DNA from: Pseudomonas denitrificans (nom. rej.) | GTDB taxonomy: Bacteria; Pseudomonadota; Gammaproteobacteria; Pseudomonadales; Pseudomonadaceae | Assembly: GCF_008807415.1 (NCBI RefSeq) | Contig: NZ_CP043626.1 | Coordinates: 4,316,501-4,380,500 of the forward strand | Reading direction: 5' to 3' | DNA length: 64,000 bases | Shown: positions 8,731 to 19,224 of the stretch, piece after piece | Layout: each line of letters starts with the position of its first letter | Numbering within the stretch: position 1 is the stretch's first letter | Translations under genes and position numbers: made by a program | The notes under the pieces: model-generated | What the model saw: the letters and a program-made list of their open reading frames with translations, nothing else | Told to the model about the DNA's origin: nothing | Database searches by the model: none

Positions 8731-9507
8731 TTACCAATAGTTTTCCACGGCGATCTGGCCGGGCTTGCGCGTCAGCGCCAGGCTCATGCCACGTGCCTTC
8801 AGCACGGCACGGGTGTCCTCGATCATCTGCGGGTTGCCGCAGAGCATCACCCGCGAACATTCCGGGGTGAGCTCCAGACCGGCGGCGCGCTCCAGCTCGC
8901 CGTTCTCGATCAGCGTGGTGATCCGCGCGTTCAGGCAGCCGGGCACCTGTTCGCGGGTGACTACCGGGATGAACTGCAGCTTGTGGATATGTTCGGCCAG
9001 ATGCTCCATCGCGCCGAAGCTGGCGATCAGCTCGCGGTAGGCCAGTTCCTTTTCCTCACGAGCGCTGTAGACCAGCTTGATGGTCTCGAAGCGTTCCCAC
9101 ACCTCGAAGTCCTGCAGGATCGACAGGAACGGTGCCAGGCCGGTGCCGGTGGAGAGCAGCCAGAGGTCGCGGCCATCAGGGAAACGGTCGAGGGTGAGGA
9201 AGCCGAAGGCCTGGCGATCCACCAGCAACTGGTCGCCGACGCGCAGGCGGCTGAGCTCGCTGGTGAATTCACCGCCGGGAACGACGATGGAGAAGAACTC
9301 GAGGAAGTCGTCGTGGGGCGCCGAAACCATCGAGTAGGCGCGCCAGACGATGCTGCCGCTGGGCTTGTACACGCCCAGGCGGGCGAACTGCCCGGCGCGG
9401 AAGCGGTAGCCGCTGTCGCGGGTGGTGCGCAGGGTGAACAGGCTCGGGGTGAGCGTCTGCACCTCCACCAGGGTCTGGCGGGTGAACTTCTCTTCGCTGG
9501 CGGTCAT
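8731..9507 (-). CDS. fpr: Ferredoxin-NADP+ reductase, bacterial subclass II
   Basis: A 258-residue flavoprotein that moves electrons between NADPH and ferredoxin or flavodoxin. The FAD motif RAYSMVSAP is at residues 56-64, the NADP motif STGTGLAPFLSIL follows, and the chain ends in VENYW. An aromatic C-terminal Trp is characteristic of the E. coli Fpr-like subclass, unlike pseudomonad FprA types with a charged end. The start at 9507 is preceded by AAAGGAGCGG; an upstream in-frame ATG adds 21 poorly conserved residues. Likely roles are oxidative-stress response and Fe-S supply. It lies 110 nt beyond the TRAP gene on the same strand. Confidence 0.93.
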   Translation of the reverse strand: MTASEEKFTRQTLVEVQTLTPSLFTLRTTRDSGYRFRAGQFARLGVYKPSGSIVWRAYSMVSAPHDDFLEFFSIVVPGGEFTSELSRLRVGDQLLVDRQAFGFLTLDRFPDGRDLWLLSTGTGLAPFLSILQDFEVWERFETIKLVYSAREEKELAYRELIASFGAMEHLAEHIHKLQFIPVVTREQVPGCLNARITTLIENGELERAAGLELTPECSRVMLCGNPQMIEDTRAVLKARGMSLALTRKPGQIAVENYW

Positions 9508-9627
9508 CGTCCGCTCCTTTGCAGGCAACGGCCCATTTTCCCGTATTCCCGGCGCGAGAAACACCCGCAAGGCTTGTGGCTATCCGGGGAGATCGCCACA
9601 AGCCTGCTCTGGATCAGTCCCTGTGGA

Positions 9628-10957
<1,330 letters not shown>

Positions 10958-12082
10958 ATGCCCGTCCTCGCCAGCCCCTTCGCCCAGCTCGACCTGGTCC
11001 GCCACCCCGAACAGCGCGAAGACCCGCTGCAGGCCTTCGATGCGGCCGACGAGTACCTGCTCGCGCATCTCCACGAGCAAGGCGTCGGCGCGGACAGCCG
11101 CGTGCTGGTGATCAACGACAGCTTCGGCGCCCTCGCCGCCAGCCTCGCGCCCCATGTGCGCCTGACCAGCAGCGGCGACTCGCACCTGGGCTTTATCGCC
11201 CTCGAGCGCAACCTCGAACGCAACGGCCTCACCGACGCGCCGCTGAGCTTCGTGCCCGCCAGCGAGACGCCGCAAGGCCCGTTCGATCACGTACTGATCC
11301 GCGTGCCCAAGACCCTCGCGCTGCTGGAGGAACAGCTGATCCGTCTGCACGACCAGCTCGCGCCGGGCGCCAAAGTCGTCGCTGCCGGCATGATCAAGCA
11401 CCTGCCGCGTGCCGCCGGCGACCTGCTGGAAAAGTACATCGGCCCGATGCAGGCTTCGCTCGCCGTGAAGAAAGCCCGCCTGCTGGTGGCGACGGCCGAA
11501 GCGCGCCCCACGCCCTCCTCGCCCTACCCGAGTCGCTACCGCCTGGACAAACCGGCGCTGACGCTGCTGAACCACGCCAACGTGTTCTGCCGTGAAGGCC
11601 TGGACATCGGCACCCGCGCCTTCCTCCCGCACCTGCCGCAAGTGCACCACGCCGTGCGCGCGGCAGACCTGGGCTGCGGCAACGGCGTGCTGGGCATCGC
11701 CTTCGCGCTGCTCAATCCGCAGGCCGAACTGACGCTGGTGGACGAGTCGTACATGGCCGTGCAGTCCGCGCGGGAGAACTGGCAGGCCGCCCTGGGCGAC
11801 CGCTCGGTGGACATCCACCCCGACGATGGCCTCGCCAGCCAGGCCACCGACTCCCTGGACCTGATCCTGTGCAACCCGCCCTTCCACCAGCAGCAGGTGG
11901 TCGGCGACTTCCTCGCCTGGCGCATGTTCCAGCAGGCCCGCGCCGCGCTGGTCACCGGCGGCGCGCTGTGGATCGTCGGCAACCGCCACCTGGGCTACCA
12001 CGCCAAGCTCAAGCGCCTGTTCCGCGGCGTCGAGCAGGTGGCGGCAAATCCGAAATTCGTGGTGCTGAAAGCGACCAAATAA
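10958..12082 (+). CDS. rlmG: 23S rRNA (guanine(1835)-N2)-methyltransferase RlmG
   Basis: A 374-residue two-domain methyltransferase. The N-terminal half (DPLQAFDAADEYLL; VLVINDSFGALAA) resembles E. coli RlmG (YgjO). The C-terminal half is the catalytic class I fold with SAM motif ADLGCGNGVLGIA from residue 236 and the amino-methyltransferase NPPF motif at 306-309. It methylates the exocyclic amine of G1835 in 23S rRNA. The start at 10958 is preferred over an upstream in-frame codon because family members begin close to this point; the Shine-Dalgarno (GAGAG) is weak. Confidence 0.92.
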   Translation: MPVLASPFAQLDLVRHPEQREDPLQAFDAADEYLLAHLHEQGVGADSRVLVINDSFGALAASLAPHVRLTSSGDSHLGFIALERNLERNGLTDAPLSFVPASETPQGPFDHVLIRVPKTLALLEEQLIRLHDQLAPGAKVVAAGMIKHLPRAAGDLLEKYIGPMQASLAVKKARLLVATAEARPTPSSPYPSRYRLDKPALTLLNHANVFCREGLDIGTRAFLPHLPQVHHAVRAADLGCGNGVLGIAFALLNPQAELTLVDESYMAVQSARENWQAALGDRSVDIHPDDGLASQATDSLDLILCNPPFHQQQVVGDFLAWRMFQQARAALVTGGALWIVGNRHLGYHAKLKRLFRGVEQVAANPKFVVLKATK

Positions 12083-12147
12083 GCTGTCGGGATTGCTCCG
12101 GCCCGCGCGCCGGAGCAGCATGGATCGCCCCCACACGGAAGCGCGCC

Positions 12148-13008
12148 ATGACCGCACAAGAAGCCGCCCTCCTCCCGGAATTGATCCGTACCGCCGACGG
12201 CGTCGATCTCGCCTTGCGCCGAGTCGGCCCGGCAGATGGCATTCCCGTCGTGCTGACCCACGGCACCTTCTCCAACCACCGCAGTTGCCTGGGCCTGGCC
12301 AACTATCTGGGCAGCCAGGGCATCGCCTGCTGGCTGTTCGATTGGCGCGGCCATGGCGACAGCGGACGCAACGACTTTGTGCACAGCTTCGACGACGTGG
12401 CCGAGCAAGACGTGCCGGCGATTCTCGATGCGGTAAGCCAGCGCACAGGGCAAACGGCGCTGCACTGGGTGGGCCACTCCGGCGGCGGGCTGATCGTCTC
12501 GATGTGGGCGGCGCGCCATCCTGAACTGGCGCAACGACGGTTGCGCTCGCTGGTGCTGATCGGTTCGCAGGCCACGGCGGCGGGAGCCAGCCTGCGGCAC
12601 TGGCTGGCGCTCCAGGCGTTTGACTGGATGCTGCGCTGGAGACGCATCGCGCCCAGCCGCGCTAAGAGCGTCGGCCCCGAGGCGGAAAGCGCCCGGCTGA
12701 TGCGCCAGTGGTGCCAGTGGAATTTCCGCCGGCGATTCGATTCGCTGGAAGGCTTCGACTATCTCGCTGGGTTAGGCAGCGTCGAGCTGCCGGTGCTGGG
12801 CGTGGCGGGCAGCGGCGATACCTTCATCGCGCCGCTCGCGGGTTGTGAGGCGCTGGTGCAGGCCTTTGGAGGGGCAGAAGCGAAGCTGGAGCTGTTCGGG
12901 CTGGCAACCGGTGCGCGGGAGGATTACAGCCATAACCGCCTACTGCTGTCGCGCAATGCCAGCCTGGAAGTCTGGCCGCGCATCGGGCAGTGGTTGGCGC
13001 AGCACTGA
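12148..13008 (+). CDS. Alpha/beta hydrolase
   Basis: A 286-residue alpha/beta-fold hydrolase. Nucleophile elbow GHSGG has Ser111, the oxyanion/strand motif is VLTHGTFSNHRS, the acid is the Asp of GVAGSGDTF, and the catalytic His is in DYSHNR near the C-terminus, so the triad is complete. There is no signal peptide, so it is cytosolic. WLFDWRGHGDSG is typical of esterase/lipase-like members. The substrate is unknown. The start at 12148 follows a GGAAG box. It lies 65 nt after rlmG on the same strand and may be cotranscribed. Confidence 0.88.
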   Translation: MTAQEAALLPELIRTADGVDLALRRVGPADGIPVVLTHGTFSNHRSCLGLANYLGSQGIACWLFDWRGHGDSGRNDFVHSFDDVAEQDVPAILDAVSQRTGQTALHWVGHSGGGLIVSMWAARHPELAQRRLRSLVLIGSQATAAGASLRHWLALQAFDWMLRWRRIAPSRAKSVGPEAESARLMRQWCQWNFRRRFDSLEGFDYLAGLGSVELPVLGVAGSGDTFIAPLAGCEALVQAFGGAEAKLELFGLATGAREDYSHNRLLLSRNASLEVWPRIGQWLAQH

Positions 13009-13033
13009 GAGCTCTCGCTTGGGTGTCGCCGGG

Positions 13034-13104
13034 GTTCGCGAGCAAGCTCGCTCCTACAGTCTGACGCCGGCGTTTCCCCTGTAGGAGCGAGCTTGCTCGC
13101 GAAC
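13034..13104. repeat. REP inverted pair
   Basis: Two perfect 26-bp inverted arms (13034-13059 and 13079-13104) are separated by 19 bp. The core is GTAGGAGCGAGCTTGCTCGCG, a well-known REP sequence of fluorescent pseudomonads. It lies between the convergent ends of the hydrolase and MocA-like genes. Such paired REPs are mobilised by REP-associated tyrosine transposases and can act as terminators or gyrase sites. Confidence 0.9.
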
Positions 13105-13108
13105 CAGG

Positions 13109-13675
13109 TCAGGAACGCAGGGCGGCCGGCGTGTCGACGTCGCGCAGCACGCCTGCGTCAGTAACTTCCAGGGTGATGCCACGCTCGCGGTGCGCCTGAA
13201 CCACGGTGCGCGCGCCCTCATCGCCAGAGAGACGTGAAAGTTCAGGCCAGAATTCACGGCCGAACAGCACGGGATGACCACGCTGGCCTTCGTGAAGCGG
13301 GAAGAGAATGGTCGAGGCGCTCGCCGCGTCGGATAACGCCCGCAACGTTTGCGCAGCAATCCACGGCATGTCGCCGAGCAGGATGGCCACGGCCTCAGCC
13401 TGAGAGTCGCTCAGCGATGCCGCCCCAGCCGCCAGACTGTGCCCCATGCCGAGCGCCGCTTCCGGGCTGTGGATAACCCGGCAGCCGGCGGGCAGGCCGA
13501 AATCCTCCGCCCGCTCGCCGTCACGCAGTACCACCCGTACTTCATCGAACACCACCTGCGCGCGTTCGACGCTATGCGCCAGCAGGCTGCGCCCGTCGGG
13601 CAAGGTCGCGCGGCGCTTGTCCGCGCCAAAGCGCGAGCCCTGGCCGGCGGCCAGGACCAGCGCCACAACCGTCAC
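13109..13675 (-). CDS. Molybdenum cofactor cytidylyltransferase-like protein (MocA/MobA family)
   Basis: A 188-residue NTP transferase with the signature LAAGQGSRFGADKR at residues 8-21 and the LLGDMPW metal/nucleotide loop. The family attaches CMP or GMP to molybdopterin to give the dinucleotide cofactor of Mo hydroxylases. It starts with GTG and overlaps the xdhC stop by 4 nt (GTGA), so it is translationally coupled. It is the last gene of the Mo-hydroxylase operon, supporting a dedicated cofactor-tailoring role. CTP specificity is inferred from family and context. Confidence 0.85.
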   Translation of the reverse strand: MTVVALVLAAGQGSRFGADKRRATLPDGRSLLAHSVERAQVVFDEVRVVLRDGERAEDFGLPAGCRVIHSPEAALGMGHSLAAGAASLSDSQAEAVAILLGDMPWIAAQTLRALSDAASASTILFPLHEGQRGHPVLFGREFWPELSRLSGDEGARTVVQAHRERGITLEVTDAGVLRDVDTPAALRS

Positions 13676-14643
13676 AGCGCCTCGCGGGCGATGCCGCTGC
13701 GGGTGCGCAGGATGTCGGCGAGCACGGCCAGGGCGATTTCCGCCGGGGTCTTGCTGCCGAGGTTGAGGCCGATGGGGGCATGCACGCGCGCCAGGTCGGC
13801 GTCGTTCAGGCCACCGATGCGGTGCAGGCGCTCGCGGCGCTTGTCGGACGTGGTGCGCGAGCCCATTACGCCGATGTAGAAGGCCTCGGTGCGCACGGCT
13901 TCGAGCATCGCCAGGTCGTCGATCTTCGGGTCATGGGTCAGGGCGACCACAGCGGTGTCCGCGTGGCAGCCGCCGTTGGCGATGAAGATCGACGGCAGTT
14001 CGCGGCGGATTTCGATGCCGTCCAGCACCACACCATCCAGCGCCTCTTCGCGGGGATCACAGAGAATCACCTCGAAGCCCAGGCCCTTGCCGAATTCCGC
14101 GCAGAAGTGCGCGACGCTGGAGTAACCCGCCAGCAACAAGCGCTGCGCAGCACCGACGCGCAGGCGCACGCGGGCTTCGTCGCGTTCGACCCGCGGGCCG
14201 TGCTCGTGGTCGTCGCTCAGGCGGCGACTGCCGTCCTGCAGGTTCACTTCGCGCAGCAGGCGGCGCTGGCCGAGCAGCGCCGATTCCAGTTCGCGCAGGT
14301 GGGCCTGCACGTCGCAATCGGGCGCGAGGTTCTCCACCAGTACGTCGAGAATGCCGCCGCAGGGCAGGCGGATGTTCGTGCGGGTGTCGGTGCCGTCGCC
14401 GTAGCGCACGACGACTACCGGCTCGCTGAACTCGCCCTCGGCGACGCGTTCGAGGAAGTCATCCTCGACGCAGCCCCCGGAGAGCGAACCCACCCACTGG
14501 CCGCTGGCGTTGACCGCCAGCAGCGAGCCCGGCGCGCGGGGCGCCGAGCCGTAGGTGAAGAGCACGCTGCACAGCCACACGCGCTGCCCGGCGTTGGACC
14601 ACTGGAGCGCCTGCCGGACTACTTGCAGATCGAGATGCTGCAC
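13672..14643 (-). CDS. xdhC: XdhC-family molybdenum enzyme maturation factor
   Basis: A 323-residue XdhC/CoxI-type protein. The N-terminal domain has GSAPRAPGSLLAV and SLSGGCVEDDFLE, with the conserved Cys thought to receive Mo cofactor. The C-terminal Rossmann domain carries YIGVMGSRTTSDKRRERL. XdhC binds the cofactor, promotes its sulfuration and inserts it into the large subunit. A GTG start lies 3 nt after the cytochrome stop. It is fourth in the operon and overlaps the MocA-like gene. Confidence 0.92.
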   Translation of the reverse strand: MQHLDLQVVRQALQWSNAGQRVWLCSVLFTYGSAPRAPGSLLAVNASGQWVGSLSGGCVEDDFLERVAEGEFSEPVVVVRYGDGTDTRTNIRLPCGGILDVLVENLAPDCDVQAHLRELESALLGQRRLLREVNLQDGSRRLSDDHEHGPRVERDEARVRLRVGAAQRLLLAGYSSVAHFCAEFGKGLGFEVILCDPREEALDGVVLDGIEIRRELPSIFIANGGCHADTAVVALTHDPKIDDLAMLEAVRTEAFYIGVMGSRTTSDKRRERLHRIGGLNDADLARVHAPIGLNLGSKTPAEIALAVLADILRTRSGIAREAL

Positions 14644-14646
14644 GAC

Positions 14647-15858
14647 TCACTCCGCCTTGAGTTGAGCGACCTGTTGTACGCCCATGTCACCCGGCAAGCC
14701 ACCCCAGGCCTGACGCAGGTAGTTGATCAGGTCGGTGAGCTGCTCGTCATTGAGCTTGTCAGCGAAGCCCGGCATCGGTTGCATGCGCTCGAAGCCGGTG
14801 AACTGCTGCTCGCGGATGCCCTCGACAATGACCTTGGCCAGGTTGCGCGAATCGGCCAGGCGCAGGGTGGTGTTGCCCTGCATGGCCACGGCGATGTGCG
14901 GCTTGCCCTCGCCGTCGTTGCCGTGACAGCCGGCGCAGACGTTGAGGTACTGCTGGCGGCCGCGCTTGGCGCTGTCGCTGAGCTTGTCCTCGGTCACGGC
15001 CTGGACCACCTTGGCCTGCGGCGGCTGTTCGCCGAGCAGGTAGGTGGACATGGCAGCGAGGTCCTCGTCAGCCAGGTGCTGGGTGCTCAGGTGCATCACC
15101 GGGAACATCTCGTTGAACATGCTGCCCTGCGGGCTCATGCCATGCTTGAGGAAGCCGGTGAGGTCGGCACTGGTCCAGCCGCGCTCGGCCAGGTCCTGGG
15201 CCAGCAGGCTCGGGGCGCTGTAGCCGTTGAGCAGGCCGCCGGTGAGGCGCTTGTCCTGCTGCAGGGCGCCGATCTGGTTACGCGGGGTGTGGCACTCGCC
15301 ACAGTGGCCGAGCACTTCCACCAGGTATTGCCCGCGCTGGTACGCCGCGCTCTTGCCCTCGGCATTCTCCAGCTGGACGCTCTTGCCGTAGAGCATGTTC
15401 CAGCCCGACAGCCCCATGCGCACGTTGAACGGGAAGCTCAGGCTGGTTTCGGGCGCGGCGCGGTGCACTGGCGTCTGGCTCATCAGGTAGGCATAGAGGG
15501 CATCGCTGTCCTCGCGCTTGATGAGGTGGTACGAGGTGTAGGGCATGGCCGGGTAGAGATTGGCCCCATCCTTGCGCTTGCCTTGGGTGACGGCGGCGAA
15601 GAAGTCGTCGGCGCTGTAGTTGCCGATGCCGAACTCCTTGTCCGGGGTGATGTTGCTGCCGTAGATGGTGCCGAACGGCGAGTGGATCGGCAGGCCGCCG
15701 GCGAACGGCGCGCCGCCTTCGGCAGTGTGGCAGGCCATGCAGTCGGCGGCGCGGGAGACGTACTCGCCGCGCTTGATCTGGTTCTGGTCGGCCGCCTGGG
15801 CAGCGACCGCAAGGCCGAGGCCGACAGCCAGCGTGAGGCCGGAAAGAATGCGCTGCAT
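14647..15858 (-). CDS. Triheme cytochrome c, electron acceptor of the Mo hydroxylase
   Basis: A 403-residue exported cytochrome with a signal peptide ending AAQA. Three heme-binding CxxCH motifs are visible: CMACH, CGECH and CAGCH. The domain order matches the cytochrome subunits of membrane-bound alcohol, gluconate and aldehyde dehydrogenases. It would accept electrons from the 2Fe-2S subunit in the periplasm and pass them to the quinone pool or an oxidase. It is spaced 2 nt from the 2Fe-2S subunit stop, so cotranscription is nearly certain. No membrane anchor other than the signal is evident. Confidence 0.92.
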   Translation of the reverse strand: MQRILSGLTLAVGLGLAVAAQAADQNQIKRGEYVSRAADCMACHTAEGGAPFAGGLPIHSPFGTIYGSNITPDKEFGIGNYSADDFFAAVTQGKRKDGANLYPAMPYTSYHLIKREDSDALYAYLMSQTPVHRAAPETSLSFPFNVRMGLSGWNMLYGKSVQLENAEGKSAAYQRGQYLVEVLGHCGECHTPRNQIGALQQDKRLTGGLLNGYSAPSLLAQDLAERGWTSADLTGFLKHGMSPQGSMFNEMFPVMHLSTQHLADEDLAAMSTYLLGEQPPQAKVVQAVTEDKLSDSAKRGRQQYLNVCAGCHGNDGEGKPHIAVAMQGNTTLRLADSRNLAKVIVEGIREQQFTGFERMQPMPGFADKLNDEQLTDLINYLRQAWGGLPGDMGVQQVAQLKAE

Positions 15859-15860
15859 GC

Positions 15861-16400
15861 TTAGCCCTCCTTGACCAGGCCGAGATCGGTCAGCACTTCA
15901 CGGGTAGCGTCGTAGTAACGCACGTACCCGGTGCAGCGACAGATGTGGTGGCCGAGGCTCGCCTCGATGGTCGATTCCAGCTCGCTCTTCTTCAGCGGCT
16001 GGCGCTGGGCCTTTTCCACCAGCACGGTGGCGGCGTTGACGAAGCCCGGTGCGCAGTAGCTGCACTGGAAGGCGAAGCGGTCGACGAACTTCTGCTGGAT
16101 CGGGTTCAGTTCCTTCACCGAACCGTCTTCCTCACGCTTGGCGTGGCCCTCGATAGTGCGCACCTTCTTGCCTTCGAAGTAGTGCGCGCCGGTGATGCAG
16201 GTGCGCACTTCCTCGCTGGTGCCGTCGGGGTTGTCGACGATCACCACGCAGGCATGGCAGATGCCCTGGCCGCAGCCCAGGCGCGAACCGGTGAGGTTCT
16301 GGTATTCGTGCAGATAGTCGATCATCGGCAGGTCCTCGGGAACCTCGACCGGGCCGACGGTTTGACCATTCAAGGTCAGGTTGAGCGGACGGTTAGCCAT
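15861..16400 (-). CDS. 2Fe-2S subunit of xanthine dehydrogenase-family Mo hydroxylase
   Basis: A 179-residue small subunit with two 2Fe-2S clusters. The plant-ferredoxin-like cluster uses CGQGICHAC plus a later Cys (EVRTC). The second, all-helical cluster uses CSYCAPG and CRCTGY. The start MANRPLNLTLNG at 16400 overlaps the large-subunit stop by 8 nt. It has no export signal of its own and probably travels to the periplasm bound to the Tat-exported large subunit. The usual Gly after the third ferredoxin Cys is replaced by His (ICHAC). Confidence 0.92.
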   Translation of the reverse strand: MANRPLNLTLNGQTVGPVEVPEDLPMIDYLHEYQNLTGSRLGCGQGICHACVVIVDNPDGTSEEVRTCITGAHYFEGKKVRTIEGHAKREEDGSVKELNPIQQKFVDRFAFQCSYCAPGFVNAATVLVEKAQRQPLKKSELESTIEASLGHHICRCTGYVRYYDATREVLTDLGLVKEG

Positions 16401-19224
16401 GGAGGGCCTCCTTGATGCGAGCGGGGGTGATGGGCAGGTCGCGGACACGCTTGCCGATGGCATGGGCCACGGCGTTGCTGATGGCGCCGACCACCGGGAT
16501 CATCACCACTTCGGCGATGCCCTTGGACGGGTCGCTGGGCGAGAGCGGCGGAAGGATTTCCGAGCTCTGCTGCCAGACGGCCACGTCCTTCGCTTTCGGG
16601 AGACGGTAGCGGTTGAAGTTCCAGTCGCCCTCGCCCGGGCCACCCTCGTACAGCGGCATGTCTTCGAGCAGCGCATGGCCGATGCCCATGGCGGTGCCGC
16701 CTTCGATCTGCCCTTTCACCAGTTCCGGCACCAGCACGCGGCCGCACTCGATCCAGCTGTGGTGGTTGAGTACGCTGACTTCGCCGTTGCCCTTGTTCAC
16801 CTTCAGTTCGACGATGGTCGCCACCGGGCTGTAGTAGGTCACCGCGGCGTTGTTCAACTGCACCGGCGGATAGGCCACGTTCTGGCGGTCCAGCAGGTGG
16901 AAGCCGGCGCTGTTCATCTGCGCCTTCTTCACGCCGGGAGCGCCGTCGCCGTATTTCACGGCCAGGGCGTCCAGCGGCAGGCGGTCGCGCACGCCGTCGA
17001 TGACGTAATCGCACTCCGCCCAGCTCCAGCGGTTGAATCCGTGGACGGTGGCACCGGTGACCAGGCCCTTGTCGTGGGCCACCTGGGCCAGTTCGGCGAA
17101 CGACAGCGGCTGCAGGCCGTTGGCGGTGAGCTTGCCGTCGACCCAGTGGGCGTCTTCGCGGCGCACCACCAGCGGGTTGGCCGCGCCGTTGAACGGGCCG
17201 CGACGCCAGATTTCCAGGGCCGCCGGCCACAGGCCGTGGTTGAACAGCACGCGCGCCGCTTCACGGGTGGCGTGGCTGAAGTAGTAGGCCGAGTTGGTCG
17301 CCGACGACGCCGAAGCGTACTTGCCGACCCAGCGCGGGTTGCGCAGCTTCTCGTCCTGGGTGGGCTGGCTCATGGTGTAGGGATCTTCGCCGCTGAGCAG
17401 CTGAAGCTCCGGCCATTCGGTCTCGGCGGTCTTCATCTCGTCCGCCGGTTTGCCGAGGAAGTCGGCCACCACCAGTGCCTGGGAGGTGGACATGCCGGTG
17501 CCGATCTCGATGCCGATATGGCGCATGTGCACCTTGCCCTGGGCATCGAACTCGATGCTCGCCATGGGCGCTTCGGAACCGGTGCCGAAGTCCTTCTGGC
17601 AGATGGCGAAGCCAACGCCGTACCAGTGATCCGGGTCCTTGGCGTCCATCTCTTTCTTGCGCGCGTCGCGGGTCTTCCACCACTCGTGGGCGGCAGCCTT
17701 GTCGAGGATCTCGTGCAGGCGCAGGGCGCCGGCGGGAATCGCGCCCTGGGTGTTCTTCATGCCGGACTTGAGCGCGTTGACGCGGCGCAGCTCGATGGCG
17801 TCTACGCCCAGGCGACCGGCGATCTCGTCCACCATCATCTCGGTGGCGGCCATGCTCTGCAGGGTGCCGTAGCCACGCATGGAACCGGCCTCGACGGCGC
17901 GGGAATGGTAGGCGGTCACCTGCAGGTCGTTCTGCGGCATGTAGTAGATCGACTGCGCAGCGGTGGCGCCCACGGCGGCCACGGACGGGCTGTAGTTGAT
18001 GCGGCCGCCGCCGTCCACGCTCATCTCGGTGCGGAAGATCTTGAAGGTCATGTCCTTCTTGTCCACCGCCAGCTGGTAGCGAATGTCGAACGGGTGACGC
18101 TTGATGCCGCTCTGGAACTGCTCGTAGCGGTCATTGGCCAGGCGCACCGGCACACCGTTGCCGTACAGCGCAGCCAGGGCCGCGTAGTAGACGAAGATGT
18201 TGTGGTCCTTGGAGCCGTAACCCACGGTGTAGCCGGGGTGCATGTTCAGCTTGGCCAGGCCGAAGCGCGACGGGGCGATCATGTGCGCCGTCTCGAAGGC
18301 GGCTTCGAATGGGCACTGGGTGGCGACCACGAAGTGCAGCGTTTTGCTCGCCGGGTCGTACCAGCCGTTGCCGTTGTCCGGCTCCATGGCGGCCGGCTCG
18401 ATGGAGGGGGTCTTGTAGCGTTCGTCGAAGACCAGCCAGTTCTCCGGCGGGTTGTCGATCTGCTCCTTGATCTTCTGCGCGTAGAACAGGCCCTGCTCGG
18501 TGAGATCACCGTGCTGGTTGGGCTGCTGGTTCCACACCGGTTTGCGCTCGCGGATCATCGGGAAGAGGATCGAGTCCTTGAGGCTGGAGAACTCGTCCGG
18601 ATCGGCCGAGGTTGCGCCGCCGACGCGCACATAGCGGAAGCTGCCGTAGAGATCGCCCTGGTACAGCGGGGCCTGCGCGCCGTAGCGGATCGCCTTGTCG
18701 TTGAACTTCATCTTCAGCTTGGCCTGACGGAAGCGCTCGAAGTCATTCCAGATCAGGATGGCCACCGGGTGGCCGATGAACATCGGCACCTTGCCGCGCG
18801 GCAGCAGCGGGTCCGGGGCGTGGGCTTCGGGGAAGACGATGCCGTCCTTGTCCAGGTCCTCGGCGGTGACGATGCGGTCGGGCTGCAACTCGGCGCCCAG
18901 CCAGGCAAGGTCGATGCCGTCGAAGATGCGGTCGGCCTTGATGGTCTTGAGCAGCATGGCGTGGCCCTGCTGCTGCGGCCAGCCGGGCATGTCCTTGGAA
19001 CGGATGTCGCGGGCGAACACCTTGTTGCCGCAGACCTTGGACAGCGCGTCGTTACGGAAACGCGCCTTGCCGTCGTGGCCCATCCACTGCTGGGGGGAGA
19101 CGGTGACGGAGTTTTCCATCAGGGCAGCGAAAGCCCGGCTGCCGAGCGGCGCCATGGTCACGCTGACACCGGCAATCAGCCCGCCTTGGAGGAAGGCGCG
19201 CCGGGAAATATCACGGTTGGACAT
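16393..19224 (-). CDS. Molybdopterin-binding large subunit, isoquinoline 1-oxidoreductase/aldehyde dehydrogenase-like, Tat-exported
   Basis: A 943-residue catalytic subunit. A Tat signal (SRRAFLQGG, residues 7-15) is followed by a hydrophobic stretch ending SRAFA. Cofactor motifs include AGSMRGYG, GTGMSTSQAL and the near-C-terminal KGIAEVVMIP region with the presumed catalytic Glu. Architecture and partners (separate 2Fe-2S subunit plus cytochrome c) match isoquinoline 1-oxidoreductase and periplasmic aldehyde dehydrogenase families. It would hydroxylate an aldehyde or N-heterocycle in the periplasm, feeding electrons to the triheme cytochrome. The substrate cannot be told from sequence. First gene of a five-gene operon. 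Confidence 0.92.
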   Translation of the reverse strand: MSNRDISRRAFLQGGLIAGVSVTMAPLGSRAFAALMENSVTVSPQQWMGHDGKARFRNDALSKVCGNKVFARDIRSKDMPGWPQQQGHAMLLKTIKADRIFDGIDLAWLGAELQPDRIVTAEDLDKDGIVFPEAHAPDPLLPRGKVPMFIGHPVAILIWNDFERFRQAKLKMKFNDKAIRYGAQAPLYQGDLYGSFRYVRVGGATSADPDEFSSLKDSILFPMIRERKPVWNQQPNQHGDLTEQGLFYAQKIKEQIDNPPENWLVFDERYKTPSIEPAAMEPDNGNGWYDPASKTLHFVVATQCPFEAAFETAHMIAPSRFGLAKLNMHPGYTVGYGSKDHNIFVYYAALAALYGNGVPVRLANDRYEQFQSGIKRHPFDIRYQLAVDKKDMTFKIFRTEMSVDGGGRINYSPSVAAVGATAAQSIYYMPQNDLQVTAYHSRAVEAGSMRGYGTLQSMAATEMMVDEIAGRLGVDAIELRRVNALKSGMKNTQGAIPAGALRLHEILDKAAAHEWWKTRDARKKEMDAKDPDHWYGVGFAICQKDFGTGSEAPMASIEFDAQGKVHMRHIGIEIGTGMSTSQALVVADFLGKPADEMKTAETEWPELQLLSGEDPYTMSQPTQDEKLRNPRWVGKYASASSATNSAYYFSHATREAARVLFNHGLWPAALEIWRRGPFNGAANPLVVRREDAHWVDGKLTANGLQPLSFAELAQVAHDKGLVTGATVHGFNRWSWAECDYVIDGVRDRLPLDALAVKYGDGAPGVKKAQMNSAGFHLLDRQNVAYPPVQLNNAAVTYYSPVATIVELKVNKGNGEVSVLNHHSWIECGRVLVPELVKGQIEGGTAMGIGHALLEDMPLYEGGPGEGDWNFNRYRLPKAKDVAVWQQSSEILPPLSPSDPSKGIAEVVMIPVVGAISNAVAHAIGKRVRDLPITPARIKEALHG

